From: Pseudoruegeria aquimaris | GTDB taxonomy: Bacteria > Pseudomonadota > Alphaproteobacteria > Rhodobacterales > Rhodobacteraceae | Length of the DNA: 64,000 nucleotides | Assembly: GCF_900172235.1 (NCBI RefSeq) | Contig: NZ_FWFQ01000009.1 | Location: 1 to 64,000, forward strand | Direction of reading: 5' to 3' | In this document: positions 51,512 through 60,207 of the stretch, piece by piece | How positions within the stretch are numbered: position 1 is the stretch's first letter | Layout of the letters: every line of letters starts with the position of its first letter | Notes under the pieces: generated by a model | The model's input: only the letters and a program-made list of their open reading frames with translations | What the model was told of the DNA's origin: nothing | Database searches by the model: none | Position numbers and translations under genes: made by a program

Positions 51512-52348
51512 ATGCCCCAGAGCGAAAGCGACAGACTTGTCTTTGACCCGGAGGGCGGCCTGCCCCGCCTGCGCGAGATCATGCGCCGCCTGCGCGATCC
51601 CGAAACCGGCTGCCCCTGGGACATCGAACAGGATTTCGCCACCATCGCCCCCTACACCATCGAGGAAGCCTACGAGGTGGCCGATGCGATCGAGCGCGAG
51701 GCCTGGGGCGAGCTTGAGGGCGAGCTGGGCGATCTGCTGTTCCAGACGGTCTACCACGCGCAGATGGCCGAGGAGGCCGGGCATTTCACCTTCGACGCGG
51801 TGGTGAAGAACATCTCCGACAAGATGGTCCAGCGCCACCCCCATGTGTTCGGCGACGAGAGCAACAAGAAATCCGCCGAGCAGCAGACCCGCGACTGGGA
51901 GGCCCAGAAGGCCAGGGAGCGCGCCCGGCGCGCCGAGAAAGGCACGCTGGACGGCGTTGCCATCGGGCTGCCCGCCCTGCTGCGCGCGCTGAAGCTGCAA
52001 TGGCGCGCCGCGCGGGTGGGCTTTGACTGGCCCGCCACCGACAACGTGCTCGACAAGCTTCTGGAAGAAAGCCGCGAACTGGTGGAGGCGCGCGATACGC
52101 TGTCGCAGGAGAAAGTGGCCGAAGAGTTCGGCGACCTGCTCTTCGTGATGGCCAACCTCGGCCGCCACCTCGGGGTGGATCCCGAGGCCGCGCTGCGCGC
52201 CGCCAATGCGAAATTCACCCGACGCTTTGAAAGGATTGAAGAAAAACTGGCCGAACGCGGCAAGACCCCGGCCCAGTCCACGCTCGAAGAGATGGATGCG
52301 CTCTGGGACGAAGCCAAGCTGGAGGAGCGGGAAAAAAATCCCAAGTGA
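51512..52348 (+). CDS. mazG: Nucleoside triphosphate pyrophosphohydrolase MazG
   Basis: 278 residues, the usual two-domain form. Both halves show the metal-binding pattern: TIEEAYEVADAIE with ELGDLLFQTVYHAQMAEEAG in the first, and EESRELVEARDT with EFGDLLFVMANLGRHLGVDP in the second; CPWDIEQDFATIAPYTIEEA is the characteristic family motif. It hydrolyses NTPs and dNTPs to the monophosphates, housecleaning damaged nucleotides and lowering ppGpp-related stress. The start at 51512 follows CGGAGAG. The futA promoter follows directly downstream. Confidence 0.95.
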   Translation: MPQSESDRLVFDPEGGLPRLREIMRRLRDPETGCPWDIEQDFATIAPYTIEEAYEVADAIEREAWGELEGELGDLLFQTVYHAQMAEEAGHFTFDAVVKNISDKMVQRHPHVFGDESNKKSAEQQTRDWEAQKARERARRAEKGTLDGVAIGLPALLRALKLQWRAARVGFDWPATDNVLDKLLEESRELVEARDTLSQEKVAEEFGDLLFVMANLGRHLGVDPEAALRAANAKFTRRFERIEEKLAERGKTPAQSTLEEMDALWDEAKLEEREKNPK

Positions 52349-52360
52349 TTTGATCAGCTA

Positions 52361-52389
52361 TTGACCTGATAAAAATTATCGGGTTTACA
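52361..52389 (+). promoter_or_regulatory. futA promoter with embedded operator
   Basis: -35 TTGACC (52361-52366) and -10 TTTACA (52384-52389) are 17 bases apart. The spacer is almost entirely a dyad, CCTGATAA (52365-52372) and TTATCGGG (52376-52383) with one mismatch. A regulator bound here would block polymerase, consistent with iron repression; the protein is not identifiable from sequence. Confidence 0.55.
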
Positions 52390-52420
52390 GTCCCCGGAAT
52401 TCAAACTCAGAGGACTTACA

Positions 52421-53434
52421 ATGTTCATGCGCTTCCGCACGACCGCACTCGCGATGGCCGCCTTCGCCACGGCAGCCCCGGCCCTGGCTGACGAAGTCAA
52501 TGTCTATTCCTACCGGCAGCCCGAACTGATCAAGCCGCTCACCGATGCCTTCACCGAGGAAACCGGCATCAAGGTCAACGTGGCCTTCCTCGAAAAGGGC
52601 ATGGTCGAACGGCTCCAGGCCGAAGGCGACCGCTCCCCCGCCGACGTGGTCCTGACCGTGGACATCTCCCGCCTTGCCGGCGTGGTGGAAGCCGGGCTGA
52701 CCCAGCCGGTGACCTCCGAAACGCTGGAGGCCAACGTGCCGGCGCAATACCGCGACCCGGACAACAACTGGTTCGGCCTCACCACCCGCGCCCGCATCGT
52801 CTATGCCTCCAAGGAGCGCGTGGCCGACGGTGAAGTGACCACCTACGAGGATCTGGCCGATCCGAAGTGGAAGGGCCGCATCTGCATCCGCTCCGGCACC
52901 AATGCCTACAACGTCGCCCTCACCGCGGCCCACCTGTATCACCACGGCGAAGAAGCCACGAAGGCATGGCTGGAAGGCGTGAAGGCCAACCTCGCCCGCA
53001 AGCCGCAGGGCAACGACCGCGCCCAGGTGAAGGCGATCTGGGCCGGCGAATGCGACATCTCGGTGGGCAACACCTACTACATGGGCAAGATGTTGGAAGA
53101 TCCCGAGCAGAAGGAATGGGCCGACAGCGTGCGCATCGTCTTCCCCGAGTTCGAAGGCCACGGCACCCACGTGAACATCTCCGGTGTGGCGATGACGAAA
53201 GCCGCCCCCAACAAGGAGAACGCGCTGAAATTCATGGAATTCCTGACCTCGCCCAAAGCGCAGGAAATCTACGGCGCGGCCAACTACGAATACCCGATCG
53301 CACCGGGCACCGAGCCTGTCGAGCTGGTGAAGGGCTGGGGCGAATTCTCCGCCGACCCGGTGAACCTGATGGAGCTCGCCAAGCTGCGCCCCGCCGCGCT
53401 GAAACTGATCGAAACGGTCGATTTCGACGGCTGA
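52421..53434 (+). CDS. futA: Fe(3+) ABC transporter substrate-binding protein, FutA/FbpA type
   Basis: 337 residues with signal peptide (MFMRFRTTALAMAAFATAAPALA). Iron-binding features are VNVYSYRQPELIKPL at the start, ADVVLTVDISRLAGVVEAG, and the Tyr pair in DISVGNTYYMGKMLED, which coordinates ferric iron in FbpA-like proteins. ISGVAMTKAAPNKENALKF is conserved in the family. No permease or ATPase gene follows; the next feature is a terminator, so the partners must be elsewhere. The promoter carries an operator-like dyad fitting iron regulation. Confidence 0.92.
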   Translation: MFMRFRTTALAMAAFATAAPALADEVNVYSYRQPELIKPLTDAFTEETGIKVNVAFLEKGMVERLQAEGDRSPADVVLTVDISRLAGVVEAGLTQPVTSETLEANVPAQYRDPDNNWFGLTTRARIVYASKERVADGEVTTYEDLADPKWKGRICIRSGTNAYNVALTAAHLYHHGEEATKAWLEGVKANLARKPQGNDRAQVKAIWAGECDISVGNTYYMGKMLEDPEQKEWADSVRIVFPEFEGHGTHVNISGVAMTKAAPNKENALKFMEFLTSPKAQEIYGAANYEYPIAPGTEPVELVKGWGEFSADPVNLMELAKLRPAALKLIETVDFDG

Positions 53435-53456
53435 TCGCACAAGTCAGAGAAACAGG

Positions 53457-53483
53457 AAACGCCGCCCCTCGGGGCGGCGTTTT
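53457..53483 (+). terminator. Rho-independent terminator after futA
   Basis: AAACGCCGCCCC (53457-53468) and GGGGCGGCGTTT (53471-53482) form a 12-base stem; T runs on. It confirms that futA is a single-gene unit. Confidence 0.9.
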
Positions 53484-53548
53484 GCGTTTTGGGGGCGCGA
53501 AGTACCGCCGAAGCGACCGACTCTTTGCAAACCATTAGCAGTTCCGGC

Positions 53549-54166
53549 TTAGGACCCGGCCTTTTGATTTTCTTCGAAACGTTTCCAAACACCCATATGA
53601 CCTTTCTGGCGCGCGGCGGCGAGGAACAGTTTCTTCCTCACCCCTTCCACTTCCAAGTCACTGTATTTGCCATCTGAGAACTTGGGCCAATCCAGAGCCA
53701 AGCCCTGCCTAACCATTTCCGCGGACAAATCACGCCCGTCAGAAAGATAACAGCGAGCAACAACGCGCCCATATTCGTCGATGTCGGTCACCTCTGCCCT
53801 GACTTCTTGCCCCTTGCAAAGGCTGTGGAGCGCCCACTTTGCCTTTTTTCCATATGGGTGATCCAACTCGGGAGCGTCGACCCCGAACAACCGAATCTGG
53901 GTCGAGCCAATTTTTATCGTGTCGCCATCGATCACCCACGCGGAACCGACCAAAACCGTTTCCGGGGGGGCAGGCTTTGATGTTGGCTCGTCAAAGGGTT
54001 CGGGCTGTGCTTCTACCTTCGGAGGAGCAACCGGCTTGGAAGCAGGGTGAACCTGTTCGTCCGGAGGCATGGTTTTCAGTGGAATCGTTTTCTGTGTGCG
54101 CTTTACATTTCGGCTGTTGAGCATTGCAAACCCTACAACAACCAAGGCAACGAACAGCAGTTCCAT
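53549..54166 (-). CDS. Membrane-anchored thermonuclease (SNase family)
   Basis: 205 residues. One N-terminal helix (MELLFVALVVVGFAML) and a Pro-rich linker lead to a staphylococcal nuclease-like domain: AWVIDGDTIKIGSTQIRLFG with the metal Asp and first Arg, VDAPELDHPYG with the catalytic Glu, and IDEYGRVVARCYL with the second Arg. It probably degrades nucleic acid at the cell surface or periplasm. Codon use and GC (near 50 percent by eye) are clearly lower than the surrounding genes (about 66), and the flanking spacers are also AT-rich, suggesting recent transfer. Confidence 0.88.
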   Translation of the reverse strand: MELLFVALVVVGFAMLNSRNVKRTQKTIPLKTMPPDEQVHPASKPVAPPKVEAQPEPFDEPTSKPAPPETVLVGSAWVIDGDTIKIGSTQIRLFGVDAPELDHPYGKKAKWALHSLCKGQEVRAEVTDIDEYGRVVARCYLSDGRDLSAEMVRQGLALDWPKFSDGKYSDLEVEGVRKKLFLAAARQKGHMGVWKRFEENQKAGS

Positions 54167-54437
54167 ATTTTGAGTTTTCCTTTGGCCTGCGAATATCTCA
54201 CCGACCTCAGCTTGTTACCGAGCCGACAATATTCTTTTGAATTTCGGCCAAAGTCTTAATCGCTATTCGCCAGATGTTCAAAGCATCGAGTGAGGTTAAC
54301 AGAAAAAATGTTGTCAGCTAATTCCTGCCACTCAGCCAATACACTCAGACCGGCAGTTTCTATTCCCCTCCCCCTCTTGCCATTCCCCGCCGCCTCGGCC
54401 ACGCTCCGCCTTTTCCAACCCGTTCAGGAGCTTCCCC

Positions 54438-55382
54438 ATGCCTGCCCCGCGCAAGATCATCATCGATACGGACCCAGGACAGGACGATGCCGTCGCCATC
54501 CTTCTGGCGCTGGCCAGCCCGGAGGAGATCGAGGTGCTCGGCATCACCGCCGTGGCCGGGAACGTGCCCCTGCCGCTCACGCAGAAGAACGCGCGCATCG
54601 TCTGCGAACTGGCCGGCAAGCCCGAGACAAAGGTCTTCGCCGGCTGCGATGCGCCGATGAAACGCCCGCTGGTGACGGCGGAGCACGTCCACGGCAAGAC
54701 CGGGCTCGATGGGCCCACCCTGCCCGATCCCACCATGCCGCTGCAGCCCCAGCACGGGGTGGATTTCATCATCGAGACCCTGCGCAAGCACCCGGCGGGC
54801 ACGGTGACGCTCTGCCCGCTCGGCCCCCTGACCAACATCGCGCAGGCCTTCGTTCAGGCGCCGGATGTTGTTGAGAAGGTTCAGGAAATCGTGCTCATGG
54901 GGGGCGCATACTTCGAGGTGGGCAACATCACCCCGGCGGCCGAGTTCAACATCTACGTCGATCCGGAGGCGGCCAAGATCGTCTTTGCCTCCGGCGTGCC
55001 CATCGTGGTGATGCCGCTGGACGTGACCCACAAGGCGCTCGTCACCAAGCCGCGCAACGATGCCTTCCGTGCTCTCGGCACGCCGGTGGGCGTCGCCGTG
55101 GCCGAGATGACGGATTTCTTCGAGCGCTTCGACAGGGAGAAATACGGCTCCGAGGGCGCGCCGCTGCATGATCCCTGCGTCACCGCCTACCTGATCCGGC
55201 CCGAGCTGTTCTCGGGGCGCCATGTCAACGTGGAGATCGAGGTGGAGTCCGAGCTGACGCTGGGCATGACGGTGGCCGACTGGTGGGGCGTGACGGACCG
55301 TGCGCCCAACGCAACCTTCATGGGCGATGTGGATGCCGATGGCTTCTTTGCCCTGCTGACGGAACGCCTCGCGCGGCTATAG
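54438..55382 (+). CDS. Inosine/uridine-preferring nucleoside hydrolase
   Basis: 314 residues. The calcium-binding hallmark DTDPGQDDAVAI is at residues 10-21; NVPLPLTQKNA, CPLGPLTNIAQAF, VLMGGAYFEVGNITPAAEFN and the C-terminal HDPCVTAYLIRPELF complete the active site. It splits the N-glycosidic bond of nucleosides to ribose and base, a salvage step that complements the nucleobase importer at 28-34 kb. Ribosome binding site CAGGAG lies 8 bases before the ATG. A cluster of stem-loops follows the gene. Confidence 0.94.
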   Translation: MPAPRKIIIDTDPGQDDAVAILLALASPEEIEVLGITAVAGNVPLPLTQKNARIVCELAGKPETKVFAGCDAPMKRPLVTAEHVHGKTGLDGPTLPDPTMPLQPQHGVDFIIETLRKHPAGTVTLCPLGPLTNIAQAFVQAPDVVEKVQEIVLMGGAYFEVGNITPAAEFNIYVDPEAAKIVFASGVPIVVMPLDVTHKALVTKPRNDAFRALGTPVGVAVAEMTDFFERFDREKYGSEGAPLHDPCVTAYLIRPELFSGRHVNVEIEVESELTLGMTVADWWGVTDRAPNATFMGDVDADGFFALLTERLARL

Positions 55383-55411
55383 GCGATGAGCGCCTGACCA
55401 GGCGGGCGCGA

Positions 55412-55490
55412 ACGCGCCTGCCGTTGTGCTGAAAGCACACCTCCGGTGTGACGGCCAGGGCAGGCGCGTGCCTGTTTCTGGCGAAACAGG
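55412..55490 (+). ncRNA. Structured intergenic element with mutually exclusive hairpins
   Basis: Outer arms ACGCGCCTGCC (55412-55422) and GGCAGGCGCGT (55459-55469) enclose two overlapping stems: TGTGCT/AGCACA (55425-55439) and CACACC/GGTGTG (55436-55450), which cannot form together. A further stem CCTGTTTC/GAAACAGG (55471-55490) follows. No T run, so the role is unclear: transcript end, attenuator or RNA element. Confidence 0.4.
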
Positions 55491-55585
55491 CTGAACAATA
55501 TCCTGCCGATCATGGCGACCTGCCCGCATTCCCCGTGCATACCGCGCCGGATTGCGCCATGAAGGGCCTCGAAGGAGACCGCCCC

Positions 55586-56038
55586 ATGAGCGCCAAGCTG
55601 CACCTCGCCAAGCCCGAAGACCTGGACCGCCTCGCCGGGCTCGTGGCCCGCTACCACGAATTCGAGGGGATCACCCAAAGCGAGGAGGCCCGCCGCGCAG
55701 CACTGGCGCCGCTGCTGGAGGGCACGCCGCACGGCGTGGCCTACCTGATCGGCCCCCGCACCGCGCCCGTGGGCTACATCGTCATCAGCTTCGGCTACTC
55801 GGTGGAACTGGGCGGCATCGACGGCTTCGTGGACGAATTCTTCATCCGCGAGAAGCTGCGCGGCCGTGGCCTCGGCGGCGAAGTGCTGCGCACGCTCCTG
55901 CCCGCCCTGGCCGGGCACGGGGTGAAGGCGCTGCATCTCGAAGTGGATCGCGAGAACGCCCGCGCCCGCAGCCTCTATGGCCGCCTCGGCTTTGAATCCC
56001 GCGAAAAATACCACCTGATGACCCGCGTTCTGGGCTGA
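55586..56038 (+). CDS. GNAT-family N-acetyltransferase
   Basis: 150 residues from MSAKLHLAKPEDLDRLAGLV. The GNAT fold is seen in VGYIVISFGYSVELGG, the acetyl-CoA-binding loop REKLRGRGLGGEVLRTLL (RGxGxG-type) and LHLEVDRENARARSLYGRLG. Its substrate, protein or small molecule, cannot be told. The ribosome binding site GAAGGAG (55570-55576) decides the start over the longer frame from 55448, whose first 46 codons lie partly in the structured spacer. Confidence 0.9.
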   Translation: MSAKLHLAKPEDLDRLAGLVARYHEFEGITQSEEARRAALAPLLEGTPHGVAYLIGPRTAPVGYIVISFGYSVELGGIDGFVDEFFIREKLRGRGLGGEVLRTLLPALAGHGVKALHLEVDRENARARSLYGRLGFESREKYHLMTRVLG

Positions 56039-56137
56039 GTGCCGGGCGGCGCCCCGCGCCTCGCCGGGTGCAGTGCCGCATACGGTGGAAATTCCCATCC
56101 GGAGAGGTTACTTCGGGTTACAGACCGGGATTGACTG

Positions 56138-57577
56138 ATGACCATCCGTTTCGCCTTCGACAACAGCTACGAAAAGCTCCCTGAGCGCTTCTACGCGCGG
56201 CTCGGCCCGACCGCCGTGCGCGCGCCGGGGCTGATCAAAGTGAACCACGCGCTGGCGCGGGAGCTCGGGCTGGATCCGGCCGCGCTGGAAAGCCCCGAAG
56301 GCGTGGCCATTCTCGCGGGCAACGCCGTGCCCGAGGGCGCCGCGCCGCTGGCGCAGGCCTACGCCGGGCACCAGTTCGGCGGCTTCTCCCCGCAGCTTGG
56401 CGACGGGCGCGCGCTGCTTCTGGGCGAGTTGCGCGGGGCGGACGGCAGGCGCTACGACCTGCAACTCAAGGGCTCCGGCCCCACCCCGTTCAGCCGCCGG
56501 GGCGATGGCCGCGCCTGGCTTGGGCCGGTGCTGCGCGAATACGTCGTGAGCGAGGCCATGCACGCGCTCGGCATCCCCACCACCCGCGCGCTGGCCGCCG
56601 TGACCACCGGTGAAGAAGTCTACCGCGAAACGCCCCTGCCCGGCGCCGTGCTCACCCGCGTGGCCACCTCCCACGTGCGTGTGGGCACCTTCCAGTATTT
56701 CGCCGCCCGCAACGATGGCGAGGCCCTGCGGCTGCTCACCGATTACGTCATCGCCCGCCACTACCCCGAGGCCGAGGGCGCGCTGGGGCTGCTGAAGGCG
56801 GTCTGTGCGGCGCAGGCGCGGCTGGTGGCGCAATGGATGGGCGTGGGCTTCATCCATGGCGTGATGAACACCGACAACACCCAGATCGCCGGCGAAACCA
56901 TCGACTACGGCCCTTGCGCCTTCATGGACACCTACCACCCGGCCACCGTCTATTCCTCGATCGATCGCGGCGGCCGCTACGCCTACCAGAACCAGCCCGA
57001 CATCCTGCTGTGGAACCTCGCCCAGCTTGCCAGCGCGCTGGTGCCGGTGATGGGGAACGACTCCGACACCGCCGTCGCCGAGGCCAGCGCCGTGCTCCAG
57101 GGCTTCGGCGAGACCTTCCGCGCCGAGTGGCTTGCCCTCTTTGCCCGCAAGATCGGCCTCGCCGAGGTGCAGGAGGGCGACGAGGCGCTGGTGGTTGATC
57201 TGCTGCACGCCATGAGCGCCGGTCAGGCCGACTTCACCAATACCTTCTGCAGCCTCGGCACGGCACGCGCGCGGGATCACTTCCTCGATCCCGCCGGCTT
57301 CGATGCCTGGGAAGCCCGCTGGCAGGCGCGGCTTGCGCAGGGCGGCATCGCGCCAAAACAGGCCCGCGCGCTGATCTGCGCCACGAACCCGGCCTACATC
57401 CCGCGCAACCACCGGATCGAACAGGCCATCACCGCCGCCCTCGCCGGCGACACCGCCCCCTTCGAACGCCTCGTGGCCGTGCTCGCCAATCCCTGGGAAG
57501 AACAGCCCGGCGCGGAGGATCTCGCCCGGCCACCGGCCGAAGACGAAGTGGTGCGGGCCACATTCTGCGGGACGTGA
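56138..57577 (+). CDS. selO: Protein adenylyltransferase SelO (YdiU/UPF0061)
   Basis: 479 residues. SelO pseudokinase features: [39 protein letters not shown] with the glycine-rich stretch, [38 protein letters not shown] with catalytic Asp and Asn, and [17 protein letters not shown]. SelO transfers AMP from ATP to proteins and takes part in the redox stress response. Proteins of this family often end in a Cys pair; here the C-terminus has TFCGT. Its stop overlaps the GTG that is an alternative start of the next gene. Confidence 0.95.
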   Translation: MTIRFAFDNSYEKLPERFYARLGPTAVRAPGLIKVNHALARELGLDPAALESPEGVAILAGNAVPEGAAPLAQAYAGHQFGGFSPQLGDGRALLLGELRGADGRRYDLQLKGSGPTPFSRRGDGRAWLGPVLREYVVSEAMHALGIPTTRALAAVTTGEEVYRETPLPGAVLTRVATSHVRVGTFQYFAARNDGEALRLLTDYVIARHYPEAEGALGLLKAVCAAQARLVAQWMGVGFIHGVMNTDNTQIAGETIDYGPCAFMDTYHPATVYSSIDRGGRYAYQNQPDILLWNLAQLASALVPVMGNDSDTAVAEASAVLQGFGETFRAEWLALFARKIGLAEVQEGDEALVVDLLHAMSAGQADFTNTFCSLGTARARDHFLDPAGFDAWEARWQARLAQGGIAPKQARALICATNPAYIPRNHRIEQAITAALAGDTAPFERLVAVLANPWEEQPGAEDLARPPAEDEVVRATFCGT

Positions 57578-57582
57578 CGACG

Positions 57583-58275
57583 ATGCGGCTTGCGAGCTAC
57601 AACATCCGCAAATGCCTCGGCACCGACCGCCGCCGCGCGCCGGGGCGCGTCGTCGAGGTGATCAACGGGCTGGGGGCGGATGTCGTGGTGCTGCAGGAGG
57701 CCGATCACCGCCTCGGCCCGCGCCCCGCCGCCCTGCCCGCCTCCACGATCTCGGCCTACAGCGATTTCCGCCCGGTGCCTCTGGCGGAGAACGACGTGAG
57801 CCTCGGCTGGCACGGCAACGCCATCCTTCTTGGCCCGCAGGTGCGGGAAACCCGGATCGAACGGCTGGAGCTGCCCGGGCTGGAGCCGCGCGGCGCGGTG
57901 ATGGCCGAAGTCGAGACGGAGGAAGGCCCGCTGCGCGTCGTGGGCACCCACCTCGGGCTGCTGCGCCGCTATCGGCTCTTGCAGATGCAGGCGATCGCGG
58001 AAGCGTTGGAGGGGCAGCCGCCGATGCCCACGGCGATCCTCGGGGATTTCAACGAATGGAGCGCGCATGGCGGCATGGAGCCGCTGAACGGCCGGTTCCA
58101 TGTCCATGCGCCGGGGCTGAGCTACCACGCCCGCCGCCCCGTCGCCGGGCTCGACAGGATCGCGCTCAACGACACCGCCCACCTGCTGCGCGCCGGGGTG
58201 GAGAAAGGGGAGCTGGCGCAGCTGGCCTCCGACCACCTGCCGATCTGGGCCGAGGTCGCCCTGCGCCCGGACTGA
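57583..58275 (+). CDS. Endonuclease/exonuclease/phosphatase family protein
   Basis: 230 residues. The EEP fold is marked by RLASYNIRKCLG (start strand and Asn), VVLQEADHRLG (metal Glu), VGTHLGLLRRYR, ILGDFNEWSAHG (Asp and Asn) and ASDHLPIWAEVAL (catalytic Asp-His). Members act on DNA, phospholipids or inositol phosphates; the substrate here is unknown. The ATG at 57583 has GGGA at usable distance; the GTG at 57574 overlaps the selO stop (GTGA) and is an alternative. Confidence 0.9.
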   Translation: MRLASYNIRKCLGTDRRRAPGRVVEVINGLGADVVVLQEADHRLGPRPAALPASTISAYSDFRPVPLAENDVSLGWHGNAILLGPQVRETRIERLELPGLEPRGAVMAEVETEEGPLRVVGTHLGLLRRYRLLQMQAIAEALEGQPPMPTAILGDFNEWSAHGGMEPLNGRFHVHAPGLSYHARRPVAGLDRIALNDTAHLLRAGVEKGELAQLASDHLPIWAEVALRPD

Positions 58276-58351
58276 CGCGCCCTGCGCGGGCTTGGCCGTT
58301 TTTGGACGCCATGCTAGGGGTTTGGCTCCGATACCCACCGGGGCCCGCGCC

Positions 58352-59599
58352 ATGACCATCCTGCAACTGACATCGCTCATCATCGTTCTCGCCGGCCTGT
58401 TCGGCTCCATCAACTACCTCTTCCTGCGCCTGCCCGGCACCATCGGCATCCTCGTGGTGGCGCTGCTGGCCTCGCTCGCCATCATCGGCATCGATCTGGT
58501 CTACCCGGCCTTCGCCATCGACGACGTGATCCGCTCCACGGTGATGGGGCTCGATTTCTCCGACGCGCTGCTGGAAGGGATGCTGGGGTTGCTGCTGTTT
58601 GCCGGCGCGCTGCATGTGAAGGTGCAGGATCTGCGGCGCGAATGGGCGGTGGTGGCGCTGATGGCGACGCTGGGCGTGGGGCTTTCCACGGCGATCATGG
58701 GCTTCGGCTTCTCCTGGATCACCGGGATGCCGCTGCTGATCGCGCTGGTGTTCGGCGCCCTGATCTCGCCCACCGATCCCGTCGCCGTGCTGGGCGTGCT
58801 GCGCGAGGCGAACCTGCCGAAATCTCTGGAAACCCAGATCGCGGGGGAATCGCTGTTCAACGACGGCGTGGGATACGTCGTCTTTCTCGTGCTCGCGGCC
58901 CTTGCCTTCCCCGCGCCGGGCCACCACGAGATGGACGCAGCCGGCATCACGCTGCTGTTCCTGCAGGAGGCCCTCGGAGGCGCGCTTCTGGGCGCGGTGC
59001 TGGGCTGGCTCGTCTTCCGCCTGATGCGTCGGATCGATGACTATGCGCTTGAGGTGCTCCTCACGCTGGGGCTGGCCTTCGGCGGCTATGAGTTGGCCGT
59101 GGCGCTGCATGTCTCCGCGCCGATCATGGCGGTGGTGGCCGGGCTGTTCATCGGCGACGCCGGCATGAAACATGGCATGAGCGAGCAGACCCGCAGATAC
59201 GTCAACCATTTCTGGGAGATGGTGGACGAGATCCTCAACGCGGTCCTGTTCCTGATGATCGGCTTCGAGGTCTTCGCGATCACCTTCTCCGCGGATGCGC
59301 TGCTGGCCTCCGTCTTCGCCATCGGCCTTGCGCTGCTGGCCCGGCTTGCCGCCGTGGCCGTGCCGGTGCTGCTGCTGCGCCCCTTCCACGGCTTCGCCCC
59401 CGGCGTGATCCCGATCATGACATGGGGCGGGCTGAAGGGCGGCATCTCGGTTGCGCTGGCGCTCTCGCTGCCCGAGAGCGAGTGGAAGCCGCTGATCCTC
59501 ACCGCCACCTACGTCGTCGTCGTGTTCTCGATCATCGTGCAGGGGCTCACCGTGGCGAAGCTGGCCCAGAAGGTGGGGCGCGAGCCGGAGTTGATCTGA
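58352..59599 (+). CDS. Cation:proton antiporter (NhaP/CPA1 type)
   Basis: 415 residues with about twelve membrane helices. CPA1 hallmarks: LLEGMLGLLLFAGALHV, FGALISPTDPVAVLGVLRE and GESLFNDGVGYVVFLVLAA, the last containing the ion-binding Asn-Asp pair; MTWGGLKGGISVALALSLP is the late conserved helix. It exchanges Na+ or K+ for protons in the inner membrane, useful for a marine bacterium. The start at 58352 (MTILQLTSL) is chosen because the longer frame from 58292 adds a hydrophilic stretch unlike the family. Confidence 0.92.
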   Translation: MTILQLTSLIIVLAGLFGSINYLFLRLPGTIGILVVALLASLAIIGIDLVYPAFAIDDVIRSTVMGLDFSDALLEGMLGLLLFAGALHVKVQDLRREWAVVALMATLGVGLSTAIMGFGFSWITGMPLLIALVFGALISPTDPVAVLGVLREANLPKSLETQIAGESLFNDGVGYVVFLVLAALAFPAPGHHEMDAAGITLLFLQEALGGALLGAVLGWLVFRLMRRIDDYALEVLLTLGLAFGGYELAVALHVSAPIMAVVAGLFIGDAGMKHGMSEQTRRYVNHFWEMVDEILNAVLFLMIGFEVFAITFSADALLASVFAIGLALLARLAAVAVPVLLLRPFHGFAPGVIPIMTWGGLKGGISVALALSLPESEWKPLILTATYVVVVFSIIVQGLTVAKLAQKVGREPELI

Positions 59600-59687
59600 G
59601 GCTTTTCTCCTGCGCCCCGGCACAATAGGCTGGCCCTCGGGGAAGCGCTGTTCTAGGAAGCGCGCCACACCGCGAGACGAGAGACTC

Positions 59688-60098
59688 ATGACCGAAACCA
59701 TCCTGGAGCGCTGCGAAGCCAAGGGGCTGCGCCTGACCGATCAACGCCGCACCATCGCCGCCGTCCTGCAGGAGGCCGACGATCACCCCGACGCCGAGGA
59801 GCTCTACGCCCGCGCCTCGGCCGTGGACCCGAAGATCTCGCTCGCCACCGTCTACCGCACGGTGAAGCTCTTCGAGGAGAAGGGCATCCTCGACAAGCAC
59901 GAGTTCGGCGACGGGCGCGCGCGCTACGAAACCGCCGACCGCGAGCACCACGACCACCTGATCGACATCACCACCGGCGACGTGATCGAGTTCGTGGACC
60001 CGGAGATCGAAGCGCTGCAGGAAAAGATCGCCGAGAAGCTGGGCTACAAGCTCAAGGGGCACCGGCTGGAGCTGTTCGGCGTGCCGTTGAAGAAGTAA
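59688..60098 (+). CDS. Fur-family regulator, Mur-like (no CxxC zinc site)
   Basis: 136 residues. N-terminal winged helix: RLTDQRRTIAAVLQEADDHPD, SLATVYRTVKLFEEKG; the sensory His cluster is in ETADREHHDHLID, followed by FVDPEIEALQEKIAEKLGY. Classical Fur has CxxC motifs here, but this protein has a single Cys (residue 9 or so), so it lacks the structural zinc site. Alphaproteobacterial Mur proteins, which answer to manganese, share this. It stands alone with its own spacer; targets may include iron or manganese transport genes. Confidence 0.88.
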   Translation: MTETILERCEAKGLRLTDQRRTIAAVLQEADDHPDAEELYARASAVDPKISLATVYRTVKLFEEKGILDKHEFGDGRARYETADREHHDHLIDITTGDVIEFVDPEIEALQEKIAEKLGYKLKGHRLELFGVPLKK

Positions 60099-60173
60099 GG
60101 CCACGCCCAGCCGGGCGAGGATCTGGCCCTCGCTTCCACGTTCAACCCTTTCAAGACGGGCACTGCCGTGCCG

Positions 60174-60203
60174 CGCCGCCCCCGTCAAACCGGGGCGGCG
60201 TTT
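60174..60203. terminator. Weak terminator-like hairpin between fur and lpxB
   Basis: CGCCGCCCC (60174-60182) pairs with GGGGCGGCG (60192-60200) followed by only three T. It may end transcription from both converging genes. Confidence 0.5.
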
Positions 60204-60207
60204 CAAA

